From NCBI GenBank assembly GCA_036927565.1, contig JAYESD010000004.1, positions 161,545,697 to 161,609,696 of the forward strand: DNA of 64,000 nucleotides. The letters run 5' to 3'. The DNA is from Tuctoria greenei. Taxonomy: Eukaryota > Streptophyta > Magnoliopsida > Poales > Poaceae. Positions within the stretch are counted from its first letter, which is position 1. Each line of letters starts with the position of its first letter. The notes under the pieces were generated by a model. The model was not told the origin of the DNA, did not search any database, and saw nothing but the letters and a program-made list of their open reading frames with translations. Position numbers and translations under genes: made by a program. This document shows positions 25,421-36,315 of the stretch, piece after piece.

Positions 25421-25538
25421 TGGATAGGCCTCAGTCTTCCACTCTTCTTTTCCTTTTTGGTGTCTTGATGCCAAAGGGGGAGAGTAAGATAGGGGAGAGT
25501 TAGAAGATTGGGGGAGAGTAGTTAGATGTGTGCAACAA
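25421..25538 (+). other. purine-rich stretch before the truncated 3' LTR
   Basis: Several AAAGGGGGAGAG and GGGGAGAG runs (about 25473-25520) look like the multiple polypurine tracts known near Sirevirus 3' LTRs. The true LTR start that should follow is missing. Confidence 0.65.
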
Positions 25539-26898
25539 ATTGAGAGAAGAGAGTTGGAAGTAGTCTGGCAGGAGTGGCCGGACTAGTCCGTGCAGGTGAC
25601 CGGACTAGTCCGCTCCTAGCCGGCTAAGCTCGTTTTCAGCTGGACCAGAAGGGTCTGATTGAGTTCGGACTAGTCCGTAGTGGGACAGACTAGTCCGGGT
25701 AGTCGTGGAGTGGGTTTTGGGCACTAAGTCCCAAAACCACGGACTTGTCCATTTTAGTCCGGACCAAGAGGTCCTGACTGAGATCAGACTAGTCCGCCCT
25801 AGGGGCCGGACTAGTCCGGGTTTGTAGAGAAATGAAGTTTCAACGACTAAGTCTGGGTAGGCCGGGCTAGTCTGCCCAGGGGGCCGGACTAGTCCGCGGT
25901 CTCAAGACTAGTCCGTTTTCACACGGAACTAAAGGTTCTGTGTGATATCGGACTAGTCCGGTGTGGGCCGGACTAGTCCATTTTGAAGTGACCATTTGAA
26001 TTTGAAGTTTGGCAGGTAGCGTGACGATTGCCGCGCAGTGCGACAGTTGTCAGGGACGTTAGTGGTCCCAAAGGCCGGACTAGTCCGCCCAACTGCTGAA
26101 GTCAGCAGTATGGGCTGGGAACCTCTATAAATAGAGGACCCCTGGGTTCATTTGAAAAAATTCCTTGAGAACTTTGAAACCCTAGCGCCGCCACAACAAA
26201 CCTTGAGCCTCCAAAAACCTCCATCTTGCCTACCTTCCCACTAAAACTAATTCTTGTGTGGATTAGGGTTTGGTGAGATGAAGAAGAGGAAGAACACTGC
26301 TCTAGGCTCTCGGTTTGATGTCTTGCACTTGTGAATCTTTGTGATCTGTGGCTTGAGTTGATCTTTGTGATTTGTGATTGTATTTGTGGTGGGAGCCTCA
26401 GATTGTGAGAAGCCCCAACGAATTGTATTCACCCCTTTGTGATAGTGGACAACCAAGTTAGGCCCTTGTGGTAAACTTGGTGAGGGAAGGGTTGTTGAAC
26501 CCGGTCCTTTGCGGACTCCTCAACGGGGACATAGATTCCTTCATGGGATCAAACCTCAGGATAAAATCCTTGTGTCCCTTGTGTACTTTGCTTTTACTTA
26601 TCGCACATTGCTTCTAGGGTTAGCTTTACCGTTTTTGTTCATCACTCTTGTTTCATTGTGATCCTTAGCTTCATATTTGCTCCATAACTTGTTAAGGTTC
26701 ACTAAGTCATTCTAACATACTTTGCATCATAAGAATCGGACTAAAACTTGTTAGAAACTCTTTTTAGGCTTTTCTGCAGATGCACCGGACTAGTCCGCCC
26801 CTGGACCAGACTAGTCTGCTCCCCCTGAGTACTGATCTCGTTTTATTAAGTCATTTTAGGTTGATTAGCCTATTCACCCCCCCTCTAGGCAACTTTCA
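25539..26898 (+). repeat. 3' LTR of the Sirevirus, lacking its first 285 bases or so
   Basis: Matches the 5' LTR from about 15795 to its end (AGAGAGTTGGAAGTAGTCTG onward) and closes CAACTTTCA. The matching TGAAAGT start and roughly the first 285 bases are absent; the junction lies near an AATTGA. The palindrome array is better kept here, with eight exact CGGACTAGTCCG copies. A TATA box lies at 26126. Near its end it has an intact pair of palindromes where the 5' LTR has a poly-C run. Confidence 0.88.
26126..26133 (+). promoter_or_regulatory. TATA box of the Sirevirus 3' LTR
   Basis: TATAAATA in the same CCTCTATAAATAGAGG setting as in the 5' LTR. It could drive transcription rightward into the CACTA and L1 DNA. 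Confidence 0.75.
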
Positions 26899-27448
26899 GG
26901 GGCGGCAAAGAGGAGAGGGACGGTGGTGCCGCGCTGCGGCCGGTGGGATGGGGCGGCGGGGTATGGGGAGGCCGGGAGGGAAGGCGTCATATCGGAAAAA
27001 GCGGCGTGGAGTCTAGCGGACTGGCGGGATGGGGGGCGCTAGGCTGAAAAAATTACTGTTGGCCTAGAAAGTTTGTGTGCTTTATAGAGACTGACGAAAA
27101 TAAATACTCCTATTTTCGTGTGAAAAAACCGACGAAACAACCTTATTTTCGTAGGCCTGTTTAAGGCACCGACGAAAGTAATATATTTTCGTGCGTTTTA
27201 ATTTTAACCGACGAGAATAGTTGCCCATATCTTTGTGTGCTTAGTTATAACCGATGAAAAAACATTATGTTCGTCGGTACACTTGACAGACTGATGAAAA
27301 AAATTTATTTTCGTGCGCTTTGTGGTGAAACTGACGAAAACACATGTTTTTTTCGTAAGTTGAAATAGACTCACGAAAATAAAGTTAATTTCATCAGGGC
27401 CCATGAGAATATTATTGGCTGACAAAAATACTTCGTTTTCCTGTAGTG
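26899..27448 (-). mobile_element. CACTA transposon terminus with subterminal repeats
   Basis: The right end reads TTTTCCTGTAGTG on the plus strand, i.e. CACTACAGGAAAA on the minus strand, a standard CACTA terminus. About ten degenerate copies of a (C)CGACGAAAA / TTTTCGT-type motif, in both orientations, fill 27050-27440; these are the transposase-binding subterminal repeats of such elements. 26899-27010 is GC-rich leader-like DNA. The other terminus was not found. The three bases outside are ATG (27449-27451), half of an expected 3-base target copy. Confidence 0.82.
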
Positions 27449-27451
27449 ATG

Positions 27452-28234
27452 TGACGCCCACAGACCCTGCCTTGGTAGGAAGGCAGGACACCTTGACGGC
27501 TTTAGCCTGTGCACGAGGGTACCGGTATGCCGGGTACCGACAAAGCTTAGTGTGTTATATGGGATAGCTATGATCATGAGAAGGTACGGTATCCAGTTTA
27601 CCATGCCGTGAGACAAAATGCTGAAGATTGCTCATATACGGTGGAAGGACTGGGATTCTTTTACATTCTCCATACACCTAAGCATAAGGCAAAAAGTGGA
27701 TCCAAAACTGCTGTTACCAAAATCTTTGATGGAGAATTGACTACTCAGAATGTGGTGAGTGAATTAAAGGCTCATTCCTGGAAGATGAAGGTGGCATGTG
27801 GTGGATATGGGGAAGAATACTTTCAAAACAATTTTCCCATCAACATCGGAATTGAGACGAATGGCAGAATGGGGTGTGGTTCAGTCCATAGTCAATAACG
27901 CAAAGCTGAAATTTTGAATAAGTGAGTGGCGGTTTTGAGGCCATAGCAAGATTGCCAAGAGTCTGGATTCAGTGTACCAGGCTTCCACAAGAGCTAAGAG
28001 ACTTTCTTATTATATGGGCAATAGGATCCATTATGGGGGTAACCAGAGATGTAGATATGGAGTTCACAAAGAGGTATGACACGTGCCGACTGCTAGTAAG
28101 TGTTCTTGACCCGAATCTAATTTCACAGTCAGTGAATGTGGTGATTGGGGATTTTCTATATGAACTATTTTTTCAATGGAGGATGATTCGAATGAGAATA
28201 ATCCACAGCCTGTTCATATGGACCTTGACTGGAC
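27452..28234 (+). pseudogene. L1 non-LTR element: ORF1, N-terminal part (DUF4283 type)
   Basis: Decayed start of a plant L1. From about 27600 short frames in different phases give WGVVQSIVNNAKLKF, then VWIQCTRLPQELRDFLIIWA, GVTRDVDMEFTKRYDTC and VVIGDFLYELFF. Together these are characteristic of the DUF4283-type ORF1 protein of grass L1 elements, an RNA-binding component. At least two frameshifts separate the pieces. The frame runs up to the gypsy LTR at 28235 and resumes in step at 40609. 27452-27600 has no readable product; the 5' end of the L1 is not identifiable. Confidence 0.78.
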
Positions 28235-31200
28235 TGTCACACCTGGTAATAAGAAGACAACCAGATGCTTTCCACATGTATGCCAGGATCAGTTCAACTC
28301 ATACATGTGTAGACGAAAGTGAAATACCAAATATAATACCATGTTCGAATACATCACCTTATTACATAAATGACCATCCAGGTCCTAAATAAAAGTACAC
28401 AAGCAGCGGAAAAGAAACATAACAAGGGCTCCAAACACAGGCATTGCACGGGGGAGCGCCAGCCTAGAACATCTCTTCAGGGTCTCTGTAGAAGTCCTGG
28501 TTCTCCATCTCTGCGTCTTCGTAGACTGGGGGAAAAAATATGCAACTAACAAGTTTGAGTACCAACGGTACTCGCAAGTTGGGAAGTTATGTCATGTGGG
28601 GTTCACAACAAGGTTGGCAAGTAATAAATTAAGCACTATAGCAGTAACAACCTACTCTTAGTTGTTTATTAAGCACCTACAACTAGGTGAAATCCCAACC
28701 AACATCCCAAAATTAAACCAGGTAAGACCAATCCCAAACCATCCATTTAGTAACCATGTGCTAATTATGAATTTGGTTTCCAAGGCGCTCGTGTCCGTGA
28801 GCACGGTTGTCTAGACAGTTTGACAAAACTCTGCAGAGTGTGTATCCTTTACCCACAGTTCGTGATTTCGTCCCCTGTTGCCAGGTGGACTAAGGTAAAC
28901 CTTCCTGATGCCCGTGGTAGCTAACCACAATACACACTTCCGTAGGTGTGTGGCCAGGAGATCACTACGAGGTGTTTCCGATGGTTCTCCCGACTTGCAA
29001 TGGGTACTCTAATGTTTCACTGCTCCGGCACCTGGAGTCTATTTTCCCTCCGCCAGGAGAAGCCCCCTCTTGAGCCCTGCGGATCCCAAGGCAAAACCCA
29101 TTCCCCGCCCGTTCAATTACCTATGCTACATCGGGAGAGACCAAATTACTAAACCAAGTTGTCCCATATACAATTCTGTGGTGATACTAGAAGGCTTAGC
29201 AACTTCTTCCATAAACCAGTCCTTAGAATCCGATAGGTGTCAAGTCCCAAACCAAGGTCTTGTGCACGCATGCACCAATCCATACAAAACCCCCTATCAG
29301 ATTCCTATCTACTAATTTCCATTATAGCCATCAACTCATGAATCAATGTACTTCAAATGAAAACTTGTAAATTAATAGATCATATTTCAATTAAGCATGG
29401 CTAAGCGTATTCTAAATAATAATAAAATGCCCAAATCATGTTGACAAGGAATATTGTGGAAAATCTAGGAAAACATAACATAGGATTCATATTTTAATTT
29501 AGCATGCAACTAACTAAAACTTAACAAAAAGGGTGCAAGATGGTCAAGGAACTTGCCTCCAAACTGTGTCTCGGGGTCGTCGGGAAACTGCTGCTCTTGT
29601 AGGTTAAGGGTGGGTTCTGGCCCCGACTCTAAATTACGACGATGCACGAAAAATAACATACAATAAGAACATAATAAAATGCACAATATTCAAATAAACG
29701 CAAATTCCTACGCAAAAGTTATTTTAGGGTTGACTTTTATTATAGACATACATTTGTTGATGAGAATTTAAAGTCAAATGAAATTTAGTGAGTAAAACAT
29801 ATTTTTATAGTTTTTTATACCATTTTTATACTTATTAGAACCCTAAAATTATTTTCTAGAAATTTTATCCTTCAAAATAAGCTTAAAACATATTTATAAT
29901 CAATAATATAAATTTTACATTATTTTTACTAATTATTTCTATGAGCAAAACAATTTTTATGAAATAAATATACTTAAAAATATTTTTATGACCATTTCAG
30001 CAATTTAAATGAATTAATAAAAATAATACAGAAATGAAAATAAATATAACATATTTAAATCTATTTTCTATATTTATTTTATATAAAGTAAGGACTTTTA
30101 TTTAATTTTTAGAACTAACAGGGGCTTTTCTGCAAATACAGAACTGTTCTAGAGGTTAAAAATAATTTTTATTGAGTCTAGGGATTATTCTACAATTTTT
30201 CCAAATTTTATTTGCCATTTTATAATTTTCCAGGGGCTTAAAAACACTTTTTATTCAATTTACCAGTATTTTCCTAATTTCTAAAAAGTCTAGGGGCTAG
30301 TTCAACATTTACAGGGGTTAGACTTGAATTTTAGAATAACTTAGGGGGTAGCCCGCAAGTTTCCAGGGGTTTGAGTGAAATTTCGGCGGCGGGAAGACTA
30401 GTTTGAACATGGGCCGTTGATTTTAAATTGGATGGCTCAGATTTTATTAACTGAAGCAGTACGCTCGGTTTTAATCTCGGCCATAGAAACAAAATGGACG
30501 TCGGGCATTGAGCCACGTCGCCCCGATTAGGGTCAGGCGGCGGTGCGCGGCGGCGGCGACGCGAGTGCGGCGGTGACCTCGCCGGAGTTGAATGAAAATA
30601 TGCTACAGACGCTTTGGGGCGCATCTGACTAGCGCAAAACGATGAGGAGGGCACGGGGGTCTTACCAGAGGTTGTCGCACGGTCGGAAATTGGACGGAGG
30701 GTGGTCGGCAATGATGGACGGCGGAGGAGCTCGTCGGCGATGATGGAATCGGTGACGCGGCGACGTTCCACCCGAACGGTGATGTCCGGCAGACTCCTAA
30801 CACCACGGGAAAGGTGTTAGGCAAACTCCCGAGGAGTAGAAGTGGGTGGAAAGTTGAGAACAGTGGTGCCATTACCGAGCTTGTCGAAGCTAGGGTTTTG
30901 ATCGCTGGGGTGAGGAATTGAGGGGAATGGCCGGGTTTTTATAGGGGATTCGGAGTAGAAACGATTGGCGGCCATCATGGGCACGACGCGACACTTGATT
31001 GGGGTGAAACGGCCAGGAATGAAGAGGCGGAAAAGTGGGCGGCGCGGTATTATCGCATGCAGGCATTACGGCGCAGGCGTGACGGGAGGTGGGCGACGGG
31101 CCTGACAGGCGGGGCCGGCTAGCAGCGAGGGGGAGAGAGGGTGCGGCACGGGGTGAGGCTGGTGCGCGGGGCCCGACTGGAGAGAGAGAGGGAGGGGAGA

Positions 31201-31500
31201 GGAGGCGCGGGCCGGCGCGGGGGAGCGGGGAAAATTGGGCCGGATTGGGGAATTCGGCCCATGGGCGTTTTTCCTTTTTCTTTTCCATTTTCTTTTTCTT
31301 TTCTGTTTTCTTTTTCTTTTGTTTTATGTTTTGAATTTGTAAACCAAATTTCTAGCGAATTTGAATTTTTTAAAAATTCACACAATCATTAAAATATGAT
31401 GTATCTTGCCTTATATGAATTTTATTCCCAAAAAAATGATTTTACTTCTTGAAAAATTCATTTTACAATTTTTTTCCTCTCTAAAATAGTGGGTGTTACA
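28235..31500 (-). repeat. 3' LTR of the gypsy element (3.27 kb)
   Basis: Aligns along its whole length with 37341-40608. It has a minus-strand TATA box at 30936-30943, then a GC-rich leader containing an open frame at 30771-30331 that I judge non-coding. A GT donor-like site CTCTG|GTAAGA lies at 30666/30665. 28400-30350 (minus-strand downstream part) is AT-rich. Confidence 0.95.
30936..30943 (-). promoter_or_regulatory. TATA box in the gypsy 3' LTR
   Basis: TATAAAAA on the minus strand, at the border between a C/T-rich upstream zone and the GC-rich leader. The same box occurs in the 5' LTR. Confidence 0.65.
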
Positions 31501-31520
31501 ATTCTACCCCCCTAAAAAGA
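31501..31520 (-). other. polypurine tract of the gypsy element
   Basis: Minus strand CTTTTTAGGGGGG lies six bases before the TGTAACACCC LTR start. It closely matches the tract of the first gypsy element (TTTAGGGGGGGAT). Confidence 0.85.
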
Positions 31521-31545
31521 AATCTCGCCCTCGAGATTTGGACGC

Positions 31546-33369
31546 CTAAGAGAATAGACTGGGAAACTCCGCCTTGAGGTCTTCCGCTCTTTCCCATGTT
31601 GCCTCTTCTTCTGAGTGATGTCTCCATTGGACTTTGCACATCCGAGTAACTTTATTCCTCGTAACTCGTTCCGATGTCTCGAGAATCTTAACAGGTTGTT
31701 CTGCATAGGTCAAGTCCTCTTGCACGTCTACTGCTTCCAATGGTAATTGTTCTTCAGGTACTCTTAAGCATTTCTTTAATTGTGACACGTGGAATACATC
31801 GTGCACATCTGATAAATGAGATGGTAGCTCGAGCCGATAGGCCACTTCTCCTCTTTTCTCCAGTATTTTGAAGGGACCAATATATCGGGGTGATAACTTG
31901 CCCTTCACCTTGAATCGTCTTAACCCTCTCACGGGTGACACCTTGAGATACACAAAATCACCAATCTCAAAGGTTAGATCACGACGTCGAGTATCAGCAT
32001 AACTCTTCTGCCTTGATTGAGCCGTCTTTAAATTCTTCCGGATTTCTTGTACTTGTCTCTCAGCTTCCCTTAACACCTCAGGCCCAAATACTTGGCTGTC
32101 CCCAGTTTGATTCCAAAACAATTGTGTTCTGCACTTCCGTCCATATAAAGCTTCAAACGGAGACATCTTCAAACTGGCTTGATAACTATTGTAATAGGAG
32201 AACTCAGCATATGGTAGGTTCTTATCCCAACTCCTACTGTTTTTCAAAGCACATGCTCTCAACATGTCTTCAAGAATTTGGTTAGTACGCTCTGTTTGAC
32301 CGTCTGTTTGCGGATGATATGCCGAGCTGAAATTGAGTCGGGTATCCATAGACTCATGCAACTTTTGCCAAAATCTGGAAGTGAACTGAGTACCTCTGTC
32401 TGATATTATCTTCTTCGGCACTCCATGCAGGCATACAATTCTTGCCATATATAGTTCTGCCAACTTTGAACCATAATAGCTTTCTTTTACTGGAAAAAAG
32501 TGAGCCACTTTGGTCAAACGATCCATTATGACCCATATAGACTCGTATCCTGACCGAGTTCTCGGCAATCCCACAATAAAGTCCATACTTATTTCTTCCC
32601 ATTTCCATTCAGGAATTTTAATGGTTTGAAGTAACCCTGCGGGTCTTTGATGTTCTGCTTTGACCTTCTGACACGTGTCACACAGAGCTACATACTCCGC
32701 CACATCTCGTTTCATTCCATGCCACCAATATCGATCCTTTAGATCTTGATACATCTTTGTGCTCCCCGGATGAATAGAATATGACGAATCATGGGCTTCT
32801 CTCAGTATCAGCTCTCGAATCTCCTTGATATCAGGTACACATATTTTCTTCCCTAGCCATAGTGTTCCCTGTTCATCTTCTCTAAAGTCCGGTGCTTTTC
32901 CTTCTTTCATTAGTTGCTTAGTCTTATGGATCCACTTATCATTCTTTTGATCTTCATGAATATCCTTTTCCAAAGTAGAATCTATTTCCATAGACATTGC
33001 CTCAGTATTAGTTACGATACTAAGGTTTAGCCTTGCTAATTCCTCACATAACCGCGGTTGTTGACCTTGTAGTGCCAAGCTATTGCATTGAGCCAATCTG
33101 CTTAATGCATCTGCGACCACATTAGCTTTCCCAGGATGATAGTTGATTCCGACATCAAAATCATTGATAAGTTCCAACCATCTGCGTTGTCTGAGATTTA
33201 GATCTGGTCGGGTGAAGATATACTTCAAACTCTTGTGGTCCGTATAAATTTCTGTTCTTTTTCCTATAAGATAATGTCTCCATAACTTCAATGCATGAAC
33301 CACTGCTGCTAACTCCAAGTCATGAGTAGGGTAATTTCTTTCATGCTTTTCTGAGTTGACGTGAAGCAT
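31546..33369 (-). pseudogene. gypsy pol: RNase H end, integrase and chromodomain-like tail
   Basis: A clean 607-codon frame. It begins in RNase H (NYPTHDLELAAVVHALKLW, NYHPGKANVVADALSRL). The integrase HHCC finger follows (HPGSTKMYQDL...CDTCQKVKAEH). The complete catalytic triad is present: Asp in SMDFIVGLP, Asp in ISDRGTQF, Glu in DGQTERTNQ. The C-terminal domain (EALYGRKCRTQLF, KLSPRYIGPFKI, VHDVFHVSQLKKCL) leads into the tail LTYAEQPVKILE...CKVQW...EEATWERAEDL. Nothing in this part looks broken. It is out of frame with the upstream RT because of one extra base near 33350, so the polyprotein as a whole is interrupted. The start given is the frame's first usable codon, not a true initiation site. 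Confidence 0.92.
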
Positions 33370-34852
33370 AAGCCACTACATGTCCCTCTTGCATTAGTAC
33401 ACATCCCAGTCCTTGTCCGGATGCATCACGGTAAACTGCAAATTCTTTCTGCATATCCGGCATAATCAACACTGGAGCAGTAGTCAACCTTTTCTTTAGC
33501 TCTGTAAAACTAGCTTCACACTCTGGTGTCCATTTGTACACAACTCCCTTCTCAAGTAACTTGGTTAACGGACGAGATATTTTTGAAAATCCTTCGATAA
33601 ACCGGCGATAATAGCCTGCCATGCCCAAGAAACTCCTGATTTCCCCAACATTTTCTGGTGTTTTCCAATTCAGAACATTTTTCACTTTACTAGGGTCTAC
33701 TACTATTCCTCCCTGGGATATAACATGTCCCAGAAATGACACTTCCTTTAACCAGAACTCACATTTACTTAGCTTTGCATACAACTGATGTTCCCGAAGT
33801 TTCTGTAAAGCCAATCTTAGGTGCTCCTCATGTTCCTCTTCACTTTTGGAGAATATCAAAATGTCGTCAATAAACACCACGACAAACTTATCCAAATACT
33901 CCATAAATACCTTATTCATAAGGTACATGAAATAAGTCGGGGCATTAGTTAAACCGAAAGACATGACTGTATACTCATATAATCCATATCTTGAAACAAA
34001 TGCCTTCTTTGGTATGTCCGAGGGTCGTATCTTCAATTGGTGATACCCTGATCATTGATCAATCTTTGAGAACACACATGCACCTCTCAACTGGTCAAAC
34101 AAATCCTCAATCCTTGGTAAAGGATATTTGTTCTTGATAGTTACTGCGTTGAGTGCGCGATAATCCACACATAACCTCTGTGTACCATCTTTCTTGGGCA
34201 CAAATATCACTGGGGCTCCCCAAGGTGAGGAACTAGGACGAATGTATCCTTTTGCTAACAACTCATTGATATGATCTTTCAATTCTGCCAATTGTTTAGC
34301 ATCCATCCTGTATGGTCGCATGTAAATTGGTGCTGTACCAGGTACTAATTCAATGATGAATTCAATTTCTCTGTTTGGGGGCATACCCGGTAGTTCATCA
34401 GGAAACACATCTGGAAAGTCACAAACAACTTTGATCTCTTGTACTCCTTCAATCTGGTTGAGTCGTATTTTCTGAACTGGTGCTTGATCAGGACGAAACT
34501 CCACGTTTGTGCCATCCGTATGAGTCAGACATACTGTTCTCGTGGCACAGTTGATCACTCCTTTGTACTTGGTTAACCAATCCATTCCGAGAATAATATC
34601 TATTCCTTGTGACTCCAGCACTATAAGGTTTGCTAAGAATACTACCCCCCTAATGCTTATGCTTACATTAGGGCATACTTGCCTTGTCAGCATCTCTCCT
34701 CCAGGAGAGTTGACTCCTAATACTTGATTCATTAATGTAACATTCATTCCATGTCTTCTTATGAATTCTTTTGCTATGAACGAATGTGTTGCACCAGAAT
34801 CAAACAATACTGTAGAAGGATGGGAATCAGCAGGGAACGTACCGATCACCAC
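33341..34852 (-). pseudogene. gypsy pol: protease and reverse transcriptase
   Basis: One frame with a single stop (TGA at 34052-34054, just before SGYHQL). Protease: TVLFDSGATHSFIAKEF and the second landmark IILGMDWL, both intact. RT: LPGMPPNREIEF, YRMDAKQLAELK, PSSSPWGAPVIF, LCVDYRALNA, then after the stop the catalytic FIDDILIFS (both aspartates present), LGHVI and RSFLGMAGYYRRF. RNase H starts at FAVYRDASGQGLGCVL, where the usual first Asp (Y-C-D-A-S) is kept. The frame ends at RQLRKA through an extra base near 33350. Apart from these two lesions it looks active. Confidence 0.92.
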
Positions 34853-34906
34853 ATCTGATGCGTCTTGAGCTTCCTCCAGAACAACATGATTGACCCTTCC
34901 TCTGGA

Positions 34907-36039
34907 CTAGTTCTGCTGCGAATGCTTTTTCGGGCAGTTGTTGGAGTAGTGTCCCTTGTCACCACATATATAGCAAGCTCCCCGAGTACTAGTGTCTTGA
35001 GCCTTGTTTCTTTGTTGATTTTGTTGTGGTTGCCCAGTTGGTCGAGGGTTTGAAGTCACAGGACGTTGTTGATACATTTGAGGGCATTGTGATGGCATCT
35101 GCTGGTACTGTGGGCACGCATACTGAGATTGAGGTTTGAATGAAGAGTTGTTAGTGTACCGATGACCTTGATTATTGCCCATGGGACGACCCAGGTGTCC
35201 CGATTGCTGTGGGTTAAAGCGAGGACGATTGCTACTTGAGGACTGCCCCATCATCATCTTCCTTTTGTGGTCTTCTCCTGCACACTCCTTCTTCTTTCTT
35301 TCCACCGTGAAAGCTTTATCCACCAGATGTTGGAAACTAGCATAGTCACTGGAAGACATCATCAACTGTATCTCTTTGTCGAGTCCCTCTTTGAAACAGA
35401 ATTGTTTCTTGGCATCAGTGTCAACATCTCCAGGGGCGTACCGAGATAATTGTGTAAACTTGTTCAAATACCCCCTTATGTTCATGTTCCCCTACTTCAG
35501 TGCTAGGAACTCCATACGCTTGGCTTGAATTTCTCCTGCAGGTACATGATGATTGCGGAAGTTTTCTCTAAACTCTTCCCAGGTAATGTTGTCTGGGTTG
35601 CCATGAGCCGCAGTAAAAGCGGTCCACCAATCAGCCGCATGTCCATGGAGTTGGTGTGATGCCAATAACACCCTTTCCCTCCCTTCCATTGTACAATCCT
35701 TAGTTTACTTTCAATAGTATTGATCCAATCATCTGCATCCATGGGTTCCGTGGCATTGGAGAAGCGTGGGGGTTGAGTGTTCATGAAGTCTCTTAAGCAA
35801 AATCTTAGAGGTGGGGGTGGTGGTGGTGGAGGGGGTGGTGGTGCTTGATGAACCTGTTGCATATTGTTCACAATTTGTGTCAAGTTTTTCATCATTTGAA
35901 GTTTCATAGCCATCATATGCTGCATTTGGTTTGCAGCTGGTGCCCCACGAGCACCTCTTCCATTCCACTGAGGTAGTGGGACTTCATTATCCTGATTGTG
36001 TGGCACACCACGTCCACGTCCTCTTCCTCTTCCTGCCAT
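34907..36039 (-). pseudogene. gypsy gag
   Basis: Starts ATG at 36039 with a glycine/arginine-rich head (MAGRGRGRGRG), then a polyproline run and the capsid-like core (FMNTQPPRFSNATEPMDADDW; HGHAADWWTAF). A frameshift near 35695 and a TAG at 35492-35494 interrupt the core. The C-terminal part has YLNKFTQLSRYAP, a Gln/Pro/Asn-rich stretch and an intact zinc knuckle CYICGDKGHYSNNC (C-x2-C-x4-H-x4-C) for RNA packaging. It ends at TAG 34907-34909, in the same frame as the protease that follows. The start is favoured by an acceptor-like AATCTCAG directly in front of the ATG. Confidence 0.88.
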
Positions 36040-36047
36040 CTGAGATT
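36040..36047 (-). promoter_or_regulatory. splice-acceptor-like site at the gag start
   Basis: AATCTCAG immediately precedes the gag ATGG, after a C-rich run. The same octamer with one change precedes the upstream ORF. Confidence 0.4.
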
Positions 36048-36315
36048 GGGGGTGTTGCTTTAGAACAAAAAGATAAGAGAGAAACTATTCTATACGTCTT
36101 TCCCACTATATGCATCAATAAGGAGATAGAGAAATAAAGATCACTTTCATTAAACAAACACAAACATGGATAATCAAGTTCTCAAAACAAAATCATACAA
36201 CTCAAGATTACACAAATCGTTACTACATCACTCTTATTATAACTCATGGGTAAGTGTCTTAATCTTGAGTTGTAGGGCAGGCCAGAGTCTACTCTCGCTC
36301 CTCGGGGTCCTCCTC

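Larger units (their letters stand above)
15515..26898 (+). mobile_element. Sirevirus-type Ty1/copia element with a third gene
   Basis: About 11.4 kb. Its LTRs begin TGAAAGT and end ACTTTCA, a perfect 7-base inverted pair. The order is 5' LTR, primer site for initiator tRNA-Met, long gag, protease, integrase, reverse transcriptase/RNase H, a non-coding stretch, an extra gene, then the 3' LTR. Long gag, extra gene after pol and palindromes in non-coding DNA are known Sirevirus traits. The flanks GTGAC (15510-15514) and GGGGC (26899-26903) do not match, and the 3' LTR lacks its first part, so the ends have been rearranged. Confidence 0.9.

Noticed and set aside
30331..30771. 146-codon minus-strand frame just downstream of the LTR TATA box, repeated at 39438-39899
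   Set aside because: Its presence in both LTRs follows from LTR duplication. The composition is GC-driven, it extends into a donor-like site, and no family resemblance is seen. Kept only as part of the LTR leader.
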